NCBI GenBank assembly: GCA_036652735.1
Contig: JAVVVI010000006.1
Location: forward strand, 1 to 64,000
From: JAGOGN01 sp036652735
GTDB lineage: Bacteria > Bacillota > Clostridia > Lachnospirales > Lachnospiraceae
DNA length: 64,000 nucleotides
Reading direction: 5' to 3'
Shown here: piece by piece, positions 7,446-16,154 of the stretch
Position numbering within the stretch: the stretch's first letter is position 1
How the letters are laid out: every line of letters begins with the position of its first letter
The notes under the pieces: generated by a model
Told to the model about the DNA's origin: nothing
The model's input: the letters and a program-made list of their open reading frames with translations, nothing else
The model's database searches: none
Made by a program: the position numbers and the translations under genes

Positions 7446-8665
7446 TGTTTTTCATAAAAAAATAGTTGTTCATAGAGGGGTTTATTTACCTTTTTACGTG
7501 TAACCTCAACTAAGCCAAGTTTGGTCATGTCTATAACTGTGGTGGGGATTGGATCCTGAGAACAGTCCTGCCTTAATACCCGCATTAATTCTTCTTTACT
7601 TTCTTCTGCTCTCATATCAATAAAATCAATCATACAGATTCCGGAAATATTACGTAACTTTAATTGCCGTGCGATTTCCTTCCCGGCTTCCAGATTAATG
7701 TTTAAAAAGTTTTCCTGTGGATTCTTTCGTGAGATATTTTTTCCACTATTCACATCAATTACGGTCATTGCTTCTGTATGCTGAATAATAAGGTAGGCTC
7801 CTGATTTTAGCCAGACTTTTTCATTGAGTGCATCCTGTAGTTTGGATTCTATGCCATAAAGCTTTTTCAATGGATAAGAAGGATCTTCATAGAACTGAAG
7901 CAGTCCCAGATCTTCCGGTTGTTGTTCGGACAGGTAGCGGTGTATTTCCTCATAGATCTGGGGATCATCCGTTATTATTTTCGTCTCTCCATTGGAATAA
8001 AGACCTTGGATTCTTGTTAAAAAAGAAGGTCCCCTTTTATATAGACAACTATAACAGGTCCGATGCATTCCCGTTGCAATCAGGTTGTCCAGCTGTTCTT
8101 TCAGACGGTTGCATTCTTCTTCCAAGACTTCTTTTTTAACAAGGGAAGCATTGGTTCTAAGTATTCTGCCATAGGGAAAGTCCGGTGTCTCATTCATAAA
8201 TTCTTGAAGATGAGTACGAAGTTCGCCTTTTATCTTTGCAGATACGCCCACCTTTTTGTTCCCTGTAGTTAAGACCATATATTTTCCGCTTAAATTCAAA
8301 TTCGTGGTGATGGTTGGACCTTTTGTCTTTACGCTGTCTCGGATTACCTGAACCAGTACCTCATCTCCCGGGGTAAGCTTGGTACCGGAAGATTGTTTGG
8401 TGTAGATGGGGTTATGGTTATCTTCTAGGGGGAGATAACATACGAGTCCATCCTGAATCTCTACAAAGGCAGCATTCAAATTCTTAATGATATCTTTGAC
8501 ACGCCCCACATAGATGTTCCCTACAAGGGCGGTCTTGGTTACCGGTTCGCAGTTAACCTCCATTAAAGTCGTATGATTAAAAAAGCAAGTCACGTAATAA
8601 TTCAATTCGGTTTGATGTGTAACGAATTCCAGGGGAGTTTTCGTTACCAGGAATGTATTACTCAA
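7442..8665 (-). CDS. rng: Ribonuclease E/G family endonuclease, short form
   Basis: The 407-residue product has an S1-like region (NIYVGRVKDIIKNLNAAFVEI) and the DNase-I-like catalytic core with VIDVNSGKN and ICMIDFIDM supplying the metal-binding Asp residues. It cuts single-stranded RNA in rRNA and mRNA processing. It ends soon after LGLVEVTRKKVNKPLYEQL, so it lacks the CPxC zinc-link that joins subunits in E. coli RNase G and E; this short form may be usual in the family. The TTG at 8665, inside the last codons of the preceding gene, gives the shortest sensible N-terminus (MSNTFLVTKTPLEF). Confidence 0.88.
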   Translation of the reverse strand: MSNTFLVTKTPLEFVTHQTELNYYVTCFFNHTTLMEVNCEPVTKTALVGNIYVGRVKDIIKNLNAAFVEIQDGLVCYLPLEDNHNPIYTKQSSGTKLTPGDEVLVQVIRDSVKTKGPTITTNLNLSGKYMVLTTGNKKVGVSAKIKGELRTHLQEFMNETPDFPYGRILRTNASLVKKEVLEEECNRLKEQLDNLIATGMHRTCYSCLYKRGPSFLTRIQGLYSNGETKIITDDPQIYEEIHRYLSEQQPEDLGLLQFYEDPSYPLKKLYGIESKLQDALNEKVWLKSGAYLIIQHTEAMTVIDVNSGKNISRKNPQENFLNINLEAGKEIARQLKLRNISGICMIDFIDMRAEESKEELMRVLRQDCSQDPIPTTVIDMTKLGLVEVTRKKVNKPLYEQLFFYEKH

Positions 8666-9374
8666 TGTTCTCGCCCAATGAATCCAGACTATAGAATGTT
8701 CCATCCAGGTTTGCATATACTTCCAGACGATGTTCCTGAAAATCGGTTTCCACATAGTCCTTCTTTAGAAATTCAAAAAAAGCTGCCATTACAAGTCCCG
8801 GTTTAATATTCTCAGTGCTTCCGGTTGCTAGTTGCATAAATATGCCCTGGTGATCATTCATACAAAATGGCTTAAGCTGATACACACAATCTTTTAGGTT
8901 TAAAAGGACTTCATTTTTCTTTGTTTTCTTGGTAATTAAGATTTCATCCCGGTCATCAAAAAATGCCTTCAACTGGTCTCTCACTGTGTCTTCTGATGAA
9001 AATCCAGGGGTGGACTGCTTGGGATAAATGAAATAATCCGCAGCACTTACTAATGACATTGCATTCTTCCCATTATCCGGTAGCTTTTTATAGGAGAGCA
9101 CTTCTACCCCATCTACCATAACGCTGTTTAAGGCAGCAATAGCTGCTGCGGAAGAGCAGACCTGATTTACTTCAATATCCAGATACTCCCCCTGACTTGT
9201 AATTCCAACGCCTAAAGGCGCGGCAAATGACATAATCTGATGGGGACTATAACCACCGGAATAGGCAATATCAATCTCTGCACGTTTCATTGCTTTTTGA
9301 AAATATCGCATGATATCTAAATGACCAATAAATTTCATAACACCTGTTTTTGCGAATTTAATTCTGATCTTCAA
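8658..9374 (-). CDS. DUF2344 protein (TIGR03936, radical SAM partner)
   Basis: The 238-residue protein starts MKIRIKFAKTGVMKFIGHLD and contains YSGGYSPHQIMSFAAPLGVGI, both typical of the TIGR03936/DUF2344 family, which is always found with TIGR03960 radical SAM proteins. Its function is unproven; an RNA or translation role is guessed from its neighbours. The TTG at 9374 with GGAGGAGGTG just upstream is preferred over the longer open frame. It overlaps the upstream gene by 17 bases and the downstream rng by 8. Confidence 0.85.
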   Translation of the reverse strand: MKIRIKFAKTGVMKFIGHLDIMRYFQKAMKRAEIDIAYSGGYSPHQIMSFAAPLGVGITSQGEYLDIEVNQVCSSAAAIAALNSVMVDGVEVLSYKKLPDNGKNAMSLVSAADYFIYPKQSTPGFSSEDTVRDQLKAFFDDRDEILITKKTKKNEVLLNLKDCVYQLKPFCMNDHQGIFMQLATGSTENIKPGLVMAAFFEFLKKDYVETDFQEHRLEVYANLDGTFYSLDSLGENIE

Positions 9375-11223
9375 AGCAGACACCTCCTCCAAATTCAGCT
9401 GCACCACAACCCGAACATTGCATACGGCAGTTTGGTGTTGTTTTTTCTTTTTGTGAAGTCTGATATTCCCTCCACAAAAATTCTTTGTTTACACCGGTAT
9501 CAATGAAATCCCATGGAAAAACTTCATCTTCTGTTCGTTGTCTTGTACAATAAAAGTCCATATCAATACCACATTCTTCAAAGGCTTCCAGCCAGCGGTT
9601 TCCCTTGAAATATTCACTCCAGGCATCAAAGACACATCCTTTTTCATATGCTTTTAAAATAACTGGGGCAATTTTTCGATCTCCACGGGCAAGAATGCCC
9701 TCTAGGATTGTCACATCTGCTTCGTGCCAGTTATACTTCATACTTTTTTGATTTAACTGGGTTTTCATATGATCGTTCACCACTTTGGCGCGACGTAAAA
9801 ATTCATCTTTGCTGCACATTGGAACCCATTGGAAGGGAGTAAAGGGTTTGGGAACAAAGAAGGAGGTGCTTATGGTAATCTGGCATCTTCCATTCCTTTG
9901 CTCTTTTGGAATCTCATAATAGCGTTCCGCAATCTTTTCAGCCAGTTCCGGGATTCCCTTTTGATCTTCTTCTGTCTCTGTTGGCAGCCCCAACATAAAA
10001 TATAGTTTTACTTTCTGCCAGCCGCCATCAAATGCCAGACCGGCTCCATTTACAATAAGTTCTTCGGTAAGCCCTTTATTAATCACATCTCTCAGTCTTT
10101 GTGAACCGGCTTCCGGTGCAAATGTAAGACTGCTTTTTCGAATATCCTGTATCTTACCCATCACTTGCAACGAGAAGGCATCTATGCGAAGAGAGGGCAG
10201 AGATACGTTTACCCCCTTACCTTTATAGGTTGTAATTAAATATTCAATTAATTCTTCCAGCTGGGAATAATCACTTGAACTTAAGGAACTTAGGGAGATT
10301 TCCTCATGTCCGGTGCTTTTTAGCATTTCATCTGCGATTGCTTTTAATTCTTCTACCTTGCGTTCTCTGGTTGGCCGATAGACCATTCCTGCCTGGCAGA
10401 AACGACACCCTCGAATACAGCCTCTTTGAATCTCCAATACCACTCGATCCTGGGTGGCTTTGATAAATGGAACCAGGGGATGTTTGGGATAGCCAATTTC
10501 TTCCGGATTCATTACGATTTGTTTCTTAATGGTGGAAGGGGTTGTCGCTTTCATTGGTTGAAAGGATTGTATGGTTCCATCGCTTTGATACGTAACCGTA
10601 TAAAGAGATGGCACATAGATTCCGGGAATCTGTCCGGCAAGTTCCAAGAAGGCTTCCCTTGAGGTATTCCTGCACTGGCAGTCTTTATATAGGTCAAATA
10701 AAGAATCATAAACAACTTCGCCTTCACCAATATAAAATAAATCAAAAAAATCCGCAATGGGTTCCGGATTATAGGAACATGGTCCTCCTCCAATTACCAG
10801 GGGATCCTGCATGGTTCGATCTTTGGAGAGAAAAGGAATCTGACTCAAATCAAGAATCTGCAGCACATTCGTGTAACACATTTCATATTGCAATGTGATT
10901 CCCAAAAAATCAAACGCTCGAATTGGTTCCTGGGTTTCCAGTGAAAAAAGTGGAATCTGTTCTTTTTTCATAAGTTCTGCCAGATCCGGCCATGGAGAAT
11001 ATACCCGTTCACAATAAACATCCTCCCGTTGATTAAATTGATCATATAAAATTTGAATGCCCAGATGTGACATTCCGATTTCATATACATCCGGAAAGCA
11101 CATTGCAAATCGAATTGCGACTTGTTCCGGATCCTTTTTTACCATATTTACTTCATTTCCAATGTAACGGGCCGGACGGTCAATTTTTAAAAGTATTTCA
11201 TCTGAAAGTGCTAATTTACTCAT
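9358..11223 (-). CDS. B12-binding-type radical SAM protein, TIGR03960 family
   Basis: The 621-residue protein has an N-terminal region of the B12-binding type (FAMCFPDVYEIGMSHLGIQILY), then a radical SAM core with GCIRGCRFCQAG (CxxxCxxC binding the 4Fe-4S cluster), and a Cys-rich tail CRMQCSGCGAAEFGGG. The family is conserved next to DUF2344 and RNase G genes; the substrate is not known. The start ATG is preceded by AAGGAG. Confidence 0.88.
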   Translation of the reverse strand: MSKLALSDEILLKIDRPARYIGNEVNMVKKDPEQVAIRFAMCFPDVYEIGMSHLGIQILYDQFNQREDVYCERVYSPWPDLAELMKKEQIPLFSLETQEPIRAFDFLGITLQYEMCYTNVLQILDLSQIPFLSKDRTMQDPLVIGGGPCSYNPEPIADFFDLFYIGEGEVVYDSLFDLYKDCQCRNTSREAFLELAGQIPGIYVPSLYTVTYQSDGTIQSFQPMKATTPSTIKKQIVMNPEEIGYPKHPLVPFIKATQDRVVLEIQRGCIRGCRFCQAGMVYRPTRERKVEELKAIADEMLKSTGHEEISLSSLSSSDYSQLEELIEYLITTYKGKGVNVSLPSLRIDAFSLQVMGKIQDIRKSSLTFAPEAGSQRLRDVINKGLTEELIVNGAGLAFDGGWQKVKLYFMLGLPTETEEDQKGIPELAEKIAERYYEIPKEQRNGRCQITISTSFFVPKPFTPFQWVPMCSKDEFLRRAKVVNDHMKTQLNQKSMKYNWHEADVTILEGILARGDRKIAPVILKAYEKGCVFDAWSEYFKGNRWLEAFEECGIDMDFYCTRQRTEDEVFPWDFIDTGVNKEFLWREYQTSQKEKTTPNCRMQCSGCGAAEFGGGVCFEDQN

Positions 11224-11256
11224 GCGTTCTCCTTAATTCTTACGTTTATAATACGC

Positions 11257-11415
11257 TTATTTTAACATAGTTACCGCTAATAAATCAAATATCTCTTGTG
11301 TAGGATACTTATAAATTGCAATGTTATTCCGATCACAGTATACAAAGCCTATAAAAAGCAGAACTGATACTATAAGTCGAAGCTTAAAGCCCATGGAACG
11401 GTGAGATTTTTGCAA
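11257..11415 (-). CDS. Possible small single-pass membrane protein (52 aa)
   Basis: In the gap between the His-like gene and the radical SAM gene a minus-strand frame encodes about 52 residues from a TTG at 11415 (GGAG 10 bases upstream) or 45 from the ATG at 11394. It has a basic N-terminus (MQKSHRS...KLR), one hydrophobic stretch (LIVSVLLFIGFVYC) and a short polar tail ending DLLAVTMLK. No family was recognised. It could be a chance frame. Confidence 0.3.
   Translation of the reverse strand: MQKSHRSMGFKLRLIVSVLLFIGFVYCDRNNIAIYKYPTQEIFDLLAVTMLK
11259..11288 (-). promoter_or_regulatory. Probable promoter of the radical SAM-DUF2344-rng unit
   Basis: TTGATT (11288-11283), 18 bases, then TAAAAT (11264-11259) with an upstream TG (extended -10) precede the radical SAM gene by about 36 bases. 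It overlaps the end of the possible 52-aa gene. Confidence 0.4.
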
Positions 11416-11473
11416 AATAAAAATGCTCCATTCTTTTTTTCTATACTATGCCTGTATGGTTTCATTATTCCAA

Positions 11474-12754
11474 CTAGCGCTGAATTAATTCCGAAGTAAT
11501 ATCTTCCCATCGAAGATCCTGCTCGGTCATTAACACCATAAGATGATAAATGAGATTGGTAATATCGGTTCGAATGCCTTCTACATCATTGTTTTTGGAT
11601 TCAATAATCAGCTGGGTGGCTTCTTCCCCTAATTTTTTCAGAATCTCATCCATTCCCATTTCATACAGATAATTGGTGTAAGAACCTTCTTTTGGATTCT
11701 TCTTACGATTACGGATGACATTATATAAATTTTCAAATACCTTAAAGGTATTTTTTTCCTGATAGTCTTTTCGCACAATTTCCTGAAAAAAGCAGGAATA
11801 ATTACCGGTATGGCAGGATACACCAATTTGGGATATTTTTGCAAGCAAAGCCTTTTTATGGCAGTCAACCGTTAAGGATTTTACATATTGAAACTGTTCA
11901 CTTGCTTCTCCCTTTAAATCCACTTCACCGGTTCTTGGATTGTAATAGGTCATCTTGCCAAGTTCCATGGTATCATTGAATGCCTGTTCATTCATATAAC
12001 CAAAGGTTAAAACCTCACTGGTGGAGTAATCCTGTGCAATAACAGCAATTAATCCATCCGAATCATGATTAAACTCTTCCCATTTTAAGGTGGAGGCAAA
12101 GCGGTTCATGGGTAGACCACAGCGAATCAGCTCATTCTTTAATATCATAACATCTGTTTTTAGATCATTCAGAAGCAGTCCACCAACTCCTTTTACCGTT
12201 GGTAAATTCAGTGCATCTACATAATCACTGGTACTTGTTGAGGCTAACAGGGGCGTAAAAGGAAGATCGGTTAAATTGCAAACCGCATCCACAATTTCAT
12301 CATTGATCACAATAATTTCATCAAACGTAGCTTCCATCAAATCTTTTTGTTTAAAAAGCACATCAACTTTAGCAAGTGAAAGTGTCAGCTTATCTATTCC
12401 AAACCGTTTGACGCCTTCCTGGGTAAATCGAATAAATTCAGGATTGGAACTATCCAAAATAACTTTCGTGCAGCCGGCAAAGATCAAAGCTTGAATCTCA
12501 CTTAAACGGGTAATGTTTCCGGCTCCATATACCGGAATCTCAAAAATTCGATTTAACTCTTTTATTTTATGAAGTGTGGCCTCTTTTTCTTTTATCGTTT
12601 CGGATAAATCAAAAATAAAAATTTTATCAATACCACTGTCATTATATAATTTTGCAATATCAGAGGCTTCCCCCAGGGGCGAAACATCATCAAAATTTGT
12701 AACAGCTTCCCCATTTTTCAAAAAAAGGGTTGCAACTAAATCTTTTCGTTCCAT
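11474..12754 (-). CDS. HisA-like/HisI-like/HisE-like fusion with altered catalytic residues
   Basis: The 426-residue product has a HisA/HisF-like barrel (about 1-215), a HisI-like domain (225-335) and a HisE-like domain (340-426). In intact proteins HisI and HisE catalyse steps 3 and 2 of histidine synthesis. Here key residues differ: barrel ATLFLKNG has Phe where the catalytic Asp of HisA lies; HisI has VDCHKK for DCDxD and loses the SRxR and LWxKGxTSG pattern, although the Cys ligands (CHTG, SCFF) remain; HisE has GEEATQ for GEExxE and TDITN for the ExxD motif. No other his gene is nearby. The ATG at 12754 is preferred to a GTG nine bases upstream. It may be a diverged or non-catalytic paralogue; a functional enzyme cannot be excluded. 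Confidence 0.8.
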   Translation of the reverse strand: MERKDLVATLFLKNGEAVTNFDDVSPLGEASDIAKLYNDSGIDKIFIFDLSETIKEKEATLHKIKELNRIFEIPVYGAGNITRLSEIQALIFAGCTKVILDSSNPEFIRFTQEGVKRFGIDKLTLSLAKVDVLFKQKDLMEATFDEIIVINDEIVDAVCNLTDLPFTPLLASTSTSDYVDALNLPTVKGVGGLLLNDLKTDVMILKNELIRCGLPMNRFASTLKWEEFNHDSDGLIAVIAQDYSTSEVLTFGYMNEQAFNDTMELGKMTYYNPRTGEVDLKGEASEQFQYVKSLTVDCHKKALLAKISQIGVSCHTGNYSCFFQEIVRKDYQEKNTFKVFENLYNVIRNRKKNPKEGSYTNYLYEMGMDEILKKLGEEATQLIIESKNNDVEGIRTDITNLIYHLMVLMTEQDLRWEDITSELIQR

Positions 12755-12792
12755 GTTAAACACAACCTTTCATTTTCAAGTTCAAGCGATTG

Positions 12793-13323
12793 CTATCGCT
12801 CCTCCATATCCTGAACCAGTTTATCCAGATATGGAACCAGTACGCCAGTTCCGTTGGAAAAGAAATAACGTTCCTCCAGTTCATCCAATCGAAAACTCTT
12901 ACGGCCACCCTGGCAGCTTCGATTATAAAATTTCATTAGTTCCATAAAACGCAGATAGTAGAACAAATCCCTTCCCGGAAAATACAGAAGTAAAAAGGCA
13001 ATCCCATCCTGTTCTTCAAATTCTTTCATAAATTGAATTTGATGTTCCTGTATATTTTGAAGTGGAAATGTGTCGGTCCTGCATTCTTTCGCATCGAAGC
13101 ATACGGGGACACCCTGCACAACACCAATATAATCCACCGTACTTTTTTGCTCAAAATAGGCAAGGGTAATATGTCTTGTGGATTTTTCTATTTGAATGGG
13201 CGTAATGGGTGTGGGTATTTTTTGAATCAAAGCCAACTTACTTTCTCTATATTTTTCATTGGAACGATTTACAAACTCTTCTAAAGTTGAGCCCCTAAGG
13301 CCTCTTGAATTCCAAGTTGACAT
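12793..13323 (-). CDS. recU: Holliday junction resolvase RecU
   Basis: The 176-residue protein has the RecU pattern: N-terminal RGxxLE (RGSTLEEFVN), then STVDYIGVVQG and FDAKEC with the Asp, Glu and Lys of the nuclease core, and the later LLLYFPGRDLFYYL strand. RecU resolves four-way junctions in Firmicutes, working with RuvAB, whose genes are at 43740-45347. It starts 11 bases after the pseudouridine synthase gene. Confidence 0.93.
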   Translation of the reverse strand: MSTWNSRGLRGSTLEEFVNRSNEKYRESKLALIQKIPTPITPIQIEKSTRHITLAYFEQKSTVDYIGVVQGVPVCFDAKECRTDTFPLQNIQEHQIQFMKEFEEQDGIAFLLLYFPGRDLFYYLRFMELMKFYNRSCQGGRKSFRLDELEERYFFSNGTGVLVPYLDKLVQDMEER

Positions 13324-13334
13324 AGACGACCTCC

Positions 13335-14297
13335 TTACCGTTCATGCAGAATTTGTGAAAATAATTCCGGTGGTTCACAAAGGATGGTTTTTCCATTGGA
13401 AAAAATAATTTGATAGGCATGAAGCAGTTGACCGGTAATTCCATACTTTGCATGTAAGGCGCGATTTAACTGACGATCTCCATATTTATCATCTCCAAGC
13501 AGCGGATAGCCAAGGAAGGCCAGATGTCCACGAATCTGGTGTGAGCGCCCGGTTATTAAATGAACATCCAGTAAGGTATAACCGTTTCCATAGGAAATGG
13601 GCGTATAACGGGTTTCTATTTTCTGATAGCCCTCTTTTTCTTCCTTGCAAATGGTTACTTTATTAGCAGTTTCCTCTTTTTTTAAATATGCGGACACATA
13701 GGAGGCTTCTTTTACGATTCCCTTTACAACACAACGGTAATGTTTTTCCAATGTACGGGATTTCAATTCTTCCGCCATCTCCTGCAAGCCTTTTAGTGAT
13801 TTGCCTGCAATCAAAAGACCGGAGGTATTGCGATCCAGACGATTGCAAATAGATGGACGAAAGGTTCTAAATTCCTCTGCTGATATTTTTTTACTTTGTA
13901 AGAGATAGGCAATCAAATATTCATTGGCACTCAGATCGGTATCGTCCGCTTTTTGCGACAGCATGCCTGCCGGTTTATTCAGAACACAGAGATCCTCATC
14001 TTCGTAGACAATATCCAGTGGGGGTAGGGTTAAATTCATAAAAAATGAAAATTCCTTTTCCCCCTCCTGTGCATCCCCCTGTGTGAATTTTACAAATGTA
14101 TCATCGGAAAGAAAAAACTGTATCTCATCCCCCTGATTTGTTTGTTCATTTCCACTTGCCTTTTTTCCATTTAATGTGATGTTTTTCTTGCGCAGCATTT
14201 TATAAATGAAACTTTTTGATGCAAATTTTAACTGTTTTGCCAGAAGTTTGTCAAAACGCTGCCCTGCTTCATTTTTGTTTACTACCAGTAACTTCAT
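13335..14297 (-). CDS. RluA/RluD-family 23S rRNA pseudouridine synthase
   Basis: The 320-residue product has an N-terminal S4 RNA-binding domain (GQRFDKLLAKQLKFASKSFIYKMLRK) and the catalytic Asp in ICNRLDRNTSGLLI, followed by ITGRSHQIRGHLAF. Such enzymes turn specific uridines of 23S rRNA into pseudouridine; which site cannot be told from sequence alone. The ATG at 14297 with AAAGG upstream is preferred to a longer frame, and it overlaps the end of ygiQ by 29 bases. Confidence 0.9.
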   Translation of the reverse strand: MKLLVVNKNEAGQRFDKLLAKQLKFASKSFIYKMLRKKNITLNGKKASGNEQTNQGDEIQFFLSDDTFVKFTQGDAQEGEKEFSFFMNLTLPPLDIVYEDEDLCVLNKPAGMLSQKADDTDLSANEYLIAYLLQSKKISAEEFRTFRPSICNRLDRNTSGLLIAGKSLKGLQEMAEELKSRTLEKHYRCVVKGIVKEASYVSAYLKKEETANKVTICKEEKEGYQKIETRYTPISYGNGYTLLDVHLITGRSHQIRGHLAFLGYPLLGDDKYGDRQLNRALHAKYGITGQLLHAYQIIFSNGKTILCEPPELFSQILHER

Positions 14298-16131
14298 TTT
14301 TTTTACCTTTATTTGCCGATTTACTTTTATTTGCAAACGTTCTGGGGGCAATTAAACACTTCCCACCAAAACCAATTAAATCAATACGATCACATTTTTG
14401 TAAGGCTTCTTTTACAAGTTTGTGATTATTGGGATTCCGGTACTGTACCAATGCCCGCTGCATTGCCTTCTCGTGTGGGTTCGTTGCAACATAGACTTCT
14501 TCCATTGTACGGGGATCGAGGCCTGTATAATACATACAGGTGGATAAGGTAGACGGGGTAGGATAAAAATCCTGTACCTGTTCCGGAGATACCTTCAGGT
14601 CCCTTAAATATTCAGCCAGGGCAATTGCATCCGTTAAAGTGGAGCCCGGATGAGAAGACATTAAATATGGAACTAAAAATTGTGGCAAATCAAGCTGCTT
14701 ATTGGTTTCTTCATAAGATTTACGAAAACGATCATATACTGCCGCTTCCGGTTTTCCCATTCGCTTTAATACCGGATCGGATATATGTTCCGGTGCAACC
14801 TTTAATTGTCCGCTAATATGGTATTGGCATAATTCCTTTAAAAAAGAAGGGTCTTTATCTGCCAAAAGATAATCATAGCGAATACCGGAACGAATAAATA
14901 CTTTTTTAACCTTTGGAATTGCCCGTAATTTTCGCAACAATGCCAGATAGTCCGAATGATCCACTTCCAGTTTACTGCATGGCTTTGGAAATAAACATTG
15001 TTTGTCCATACAAGCACCTTTCGTAAGCTGTTTTTCACAGGCAGGCTGACGAAAATTAGCGGTAGGTCCGCCCACGTCATGTATATATCCTTTGAAGTCC
15101 TTATCCTTTGTAAAAAGAGTGGCCTCTCTTAGGATGGATTCATGACTGCGGCTTTGAATAATTCTTCCCTGATGAAAGGTGAGTGCGCAGAAACTGCAGG
15201 CTCCAAAGCAGCCTCTATTACTTACAAGGCTGAATTTCACCTCTGTAATTGCCGGTACTCCACCCAGCTTTTTATAAGACGGGTGGTAGGTTCGCTGATA
15301 ATTAAGATCATACACATCATCCATCTCTGTCTGCGTTAATGGCAGAGCAGGCGGATTCTGTACAACAAATAAATGTTCTTCATATTGCTCTGCCAGCGTC
15401 TTTGCTGTAAACGGATCGGTATTACGATATTGTGTATAAAAACTTTCCGCATATGTTCGTTTGGAACTTTTTGTCTGGTCAAAGGTGGGTAGCACCACAC
15501 AATTATATAAATCCTCAATGGATTTTGTTCGATACACACTTCCTTTAATATAGGTTAAGTCCGAGACTGCAATGCCACTCTTAAGTCCCTCGGCAACTTC
15601 AAGAATACTATGCTCTCCCATTCCATACAGTAATAAATCCGCACCACTGTCTAAAAGAAGGGAACGTTTCATCTTATTGGACCAATAATCGTAATGGGCA
15701 AGCCTGCGTAAGCTGGCTTCAATACCACCAACAATAATGGGGGTGTGTTTGTAGGTTTTACGTATTAAATTACTATAGACAACCGTTGCATAATCCGGTC
15801 TTTTTCCAACCACACCACCGGGAGAAAAGGAATCGGTCTGGCGATGCTTTTTGGATACGGAATAATGATTCACCATGGAATCCATATTTCCGGAAGTAAC
15901 TAAAAAGCCCAGTTTGGGTTCTCCAAAACAGGTAATACTGTCATCTTTTGTCCAATCCGGCTGTGAGATAATGGCAATGGAATAACCATAGGATTCCAAG
16001 AGACGGCTTATAATGGCGGCACCAAAAGACGGGTGATCCACATAGGCATCTCCAATTACATATACAAAGTCATACGTGATGGACTTCTTTGTATCATCAG
16101 TTCCATTTAGGGGCAGAAAATCATTGGCCAT
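14269..16131 (-). CDS. ygiQ: YgiQ-family radical SAM protein
   Basis: The 620-residue protein begins with the YgiQ segment (FVYVIGDAYVDHPSFGAAII) and has the radical SAM cluster motif GCFGACSFCALTFHQGR. The C-terminus (GKCLIAPRTFANKSKSANKG) is Lys/Ser-rich. The family is UPF0313; no reaction is established. Of two ATGs, the second (16131) is chosen because AAGGAG overlaps the first. It lies between two rRNA pseudouridine synthase genes. Confidence 0.93.
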   Translation of the reverse strand: MANDFLPLNGTDDTKKSITYDFVYVIGDAYVDHPSFGAAIISRLLESYGYSIAIISQPDWTKDDSITCFGEPKLGFLVTSGNMDSMVNHYSVSKKHRQTDSFSPGGVVGKRPDYATVVYSNLIRKTYKHTPIIVGGIEASLRRLAHYDYWSNKMKRSLLLDSGADLLLYGMGEHSILEVAEGLKSGIAVSDLTYIKGSVYRTKSIEDLYNCVVLPTFDQTKSSKRTYAESFYTQYRNTDPFTAKTLAEQYEEHLFVVQNPPALPLTQTEMDDVYDLNYQRTYHPSYKKLGGVPAITEVKFSLVSNRGCFGACSFCALTFHQGRIIQSRSHESILREATLFTKDKDFKGYIHDVGGPTANFRQPACEKQLTKGACMDKQCLFPKPCSKLEVDHSDYLALLRKLRAIPKVKKVFIRSGIRYDYLLADKDPSFLKELCQYHISGQLKVAPEHISDPVLKRMGKPEAAVYDRFRKSYEETNKQLDLPQFLVPYLMSSHPGSTLTDAIALAEYLRDLKVSPEQVQDFYPTPSTLSTCMYYTGLDPRTMEEVYVATNPHEKAMQRALVQYRNPNNHKLVKEALQKCDRIDLIGFGGKCLIAPRTFANKSKSANKGKKNEVTGSKQK

Positions 16132-16154
16132 TGACATCTCCTTATCGTTACCTT

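Noticed and set aside
8666..8755. Upstream extension of rng by 30 codons
   Set aside because: The sequence overlaps the DUF2344 gene and is unlike the family N-terminus.
11224..11473. tRNA or riboswitch in the 250-bp gap
   Set aside because: No cloverleaf or known riboswitch pattern was seen; only a small ORF and a promoter.
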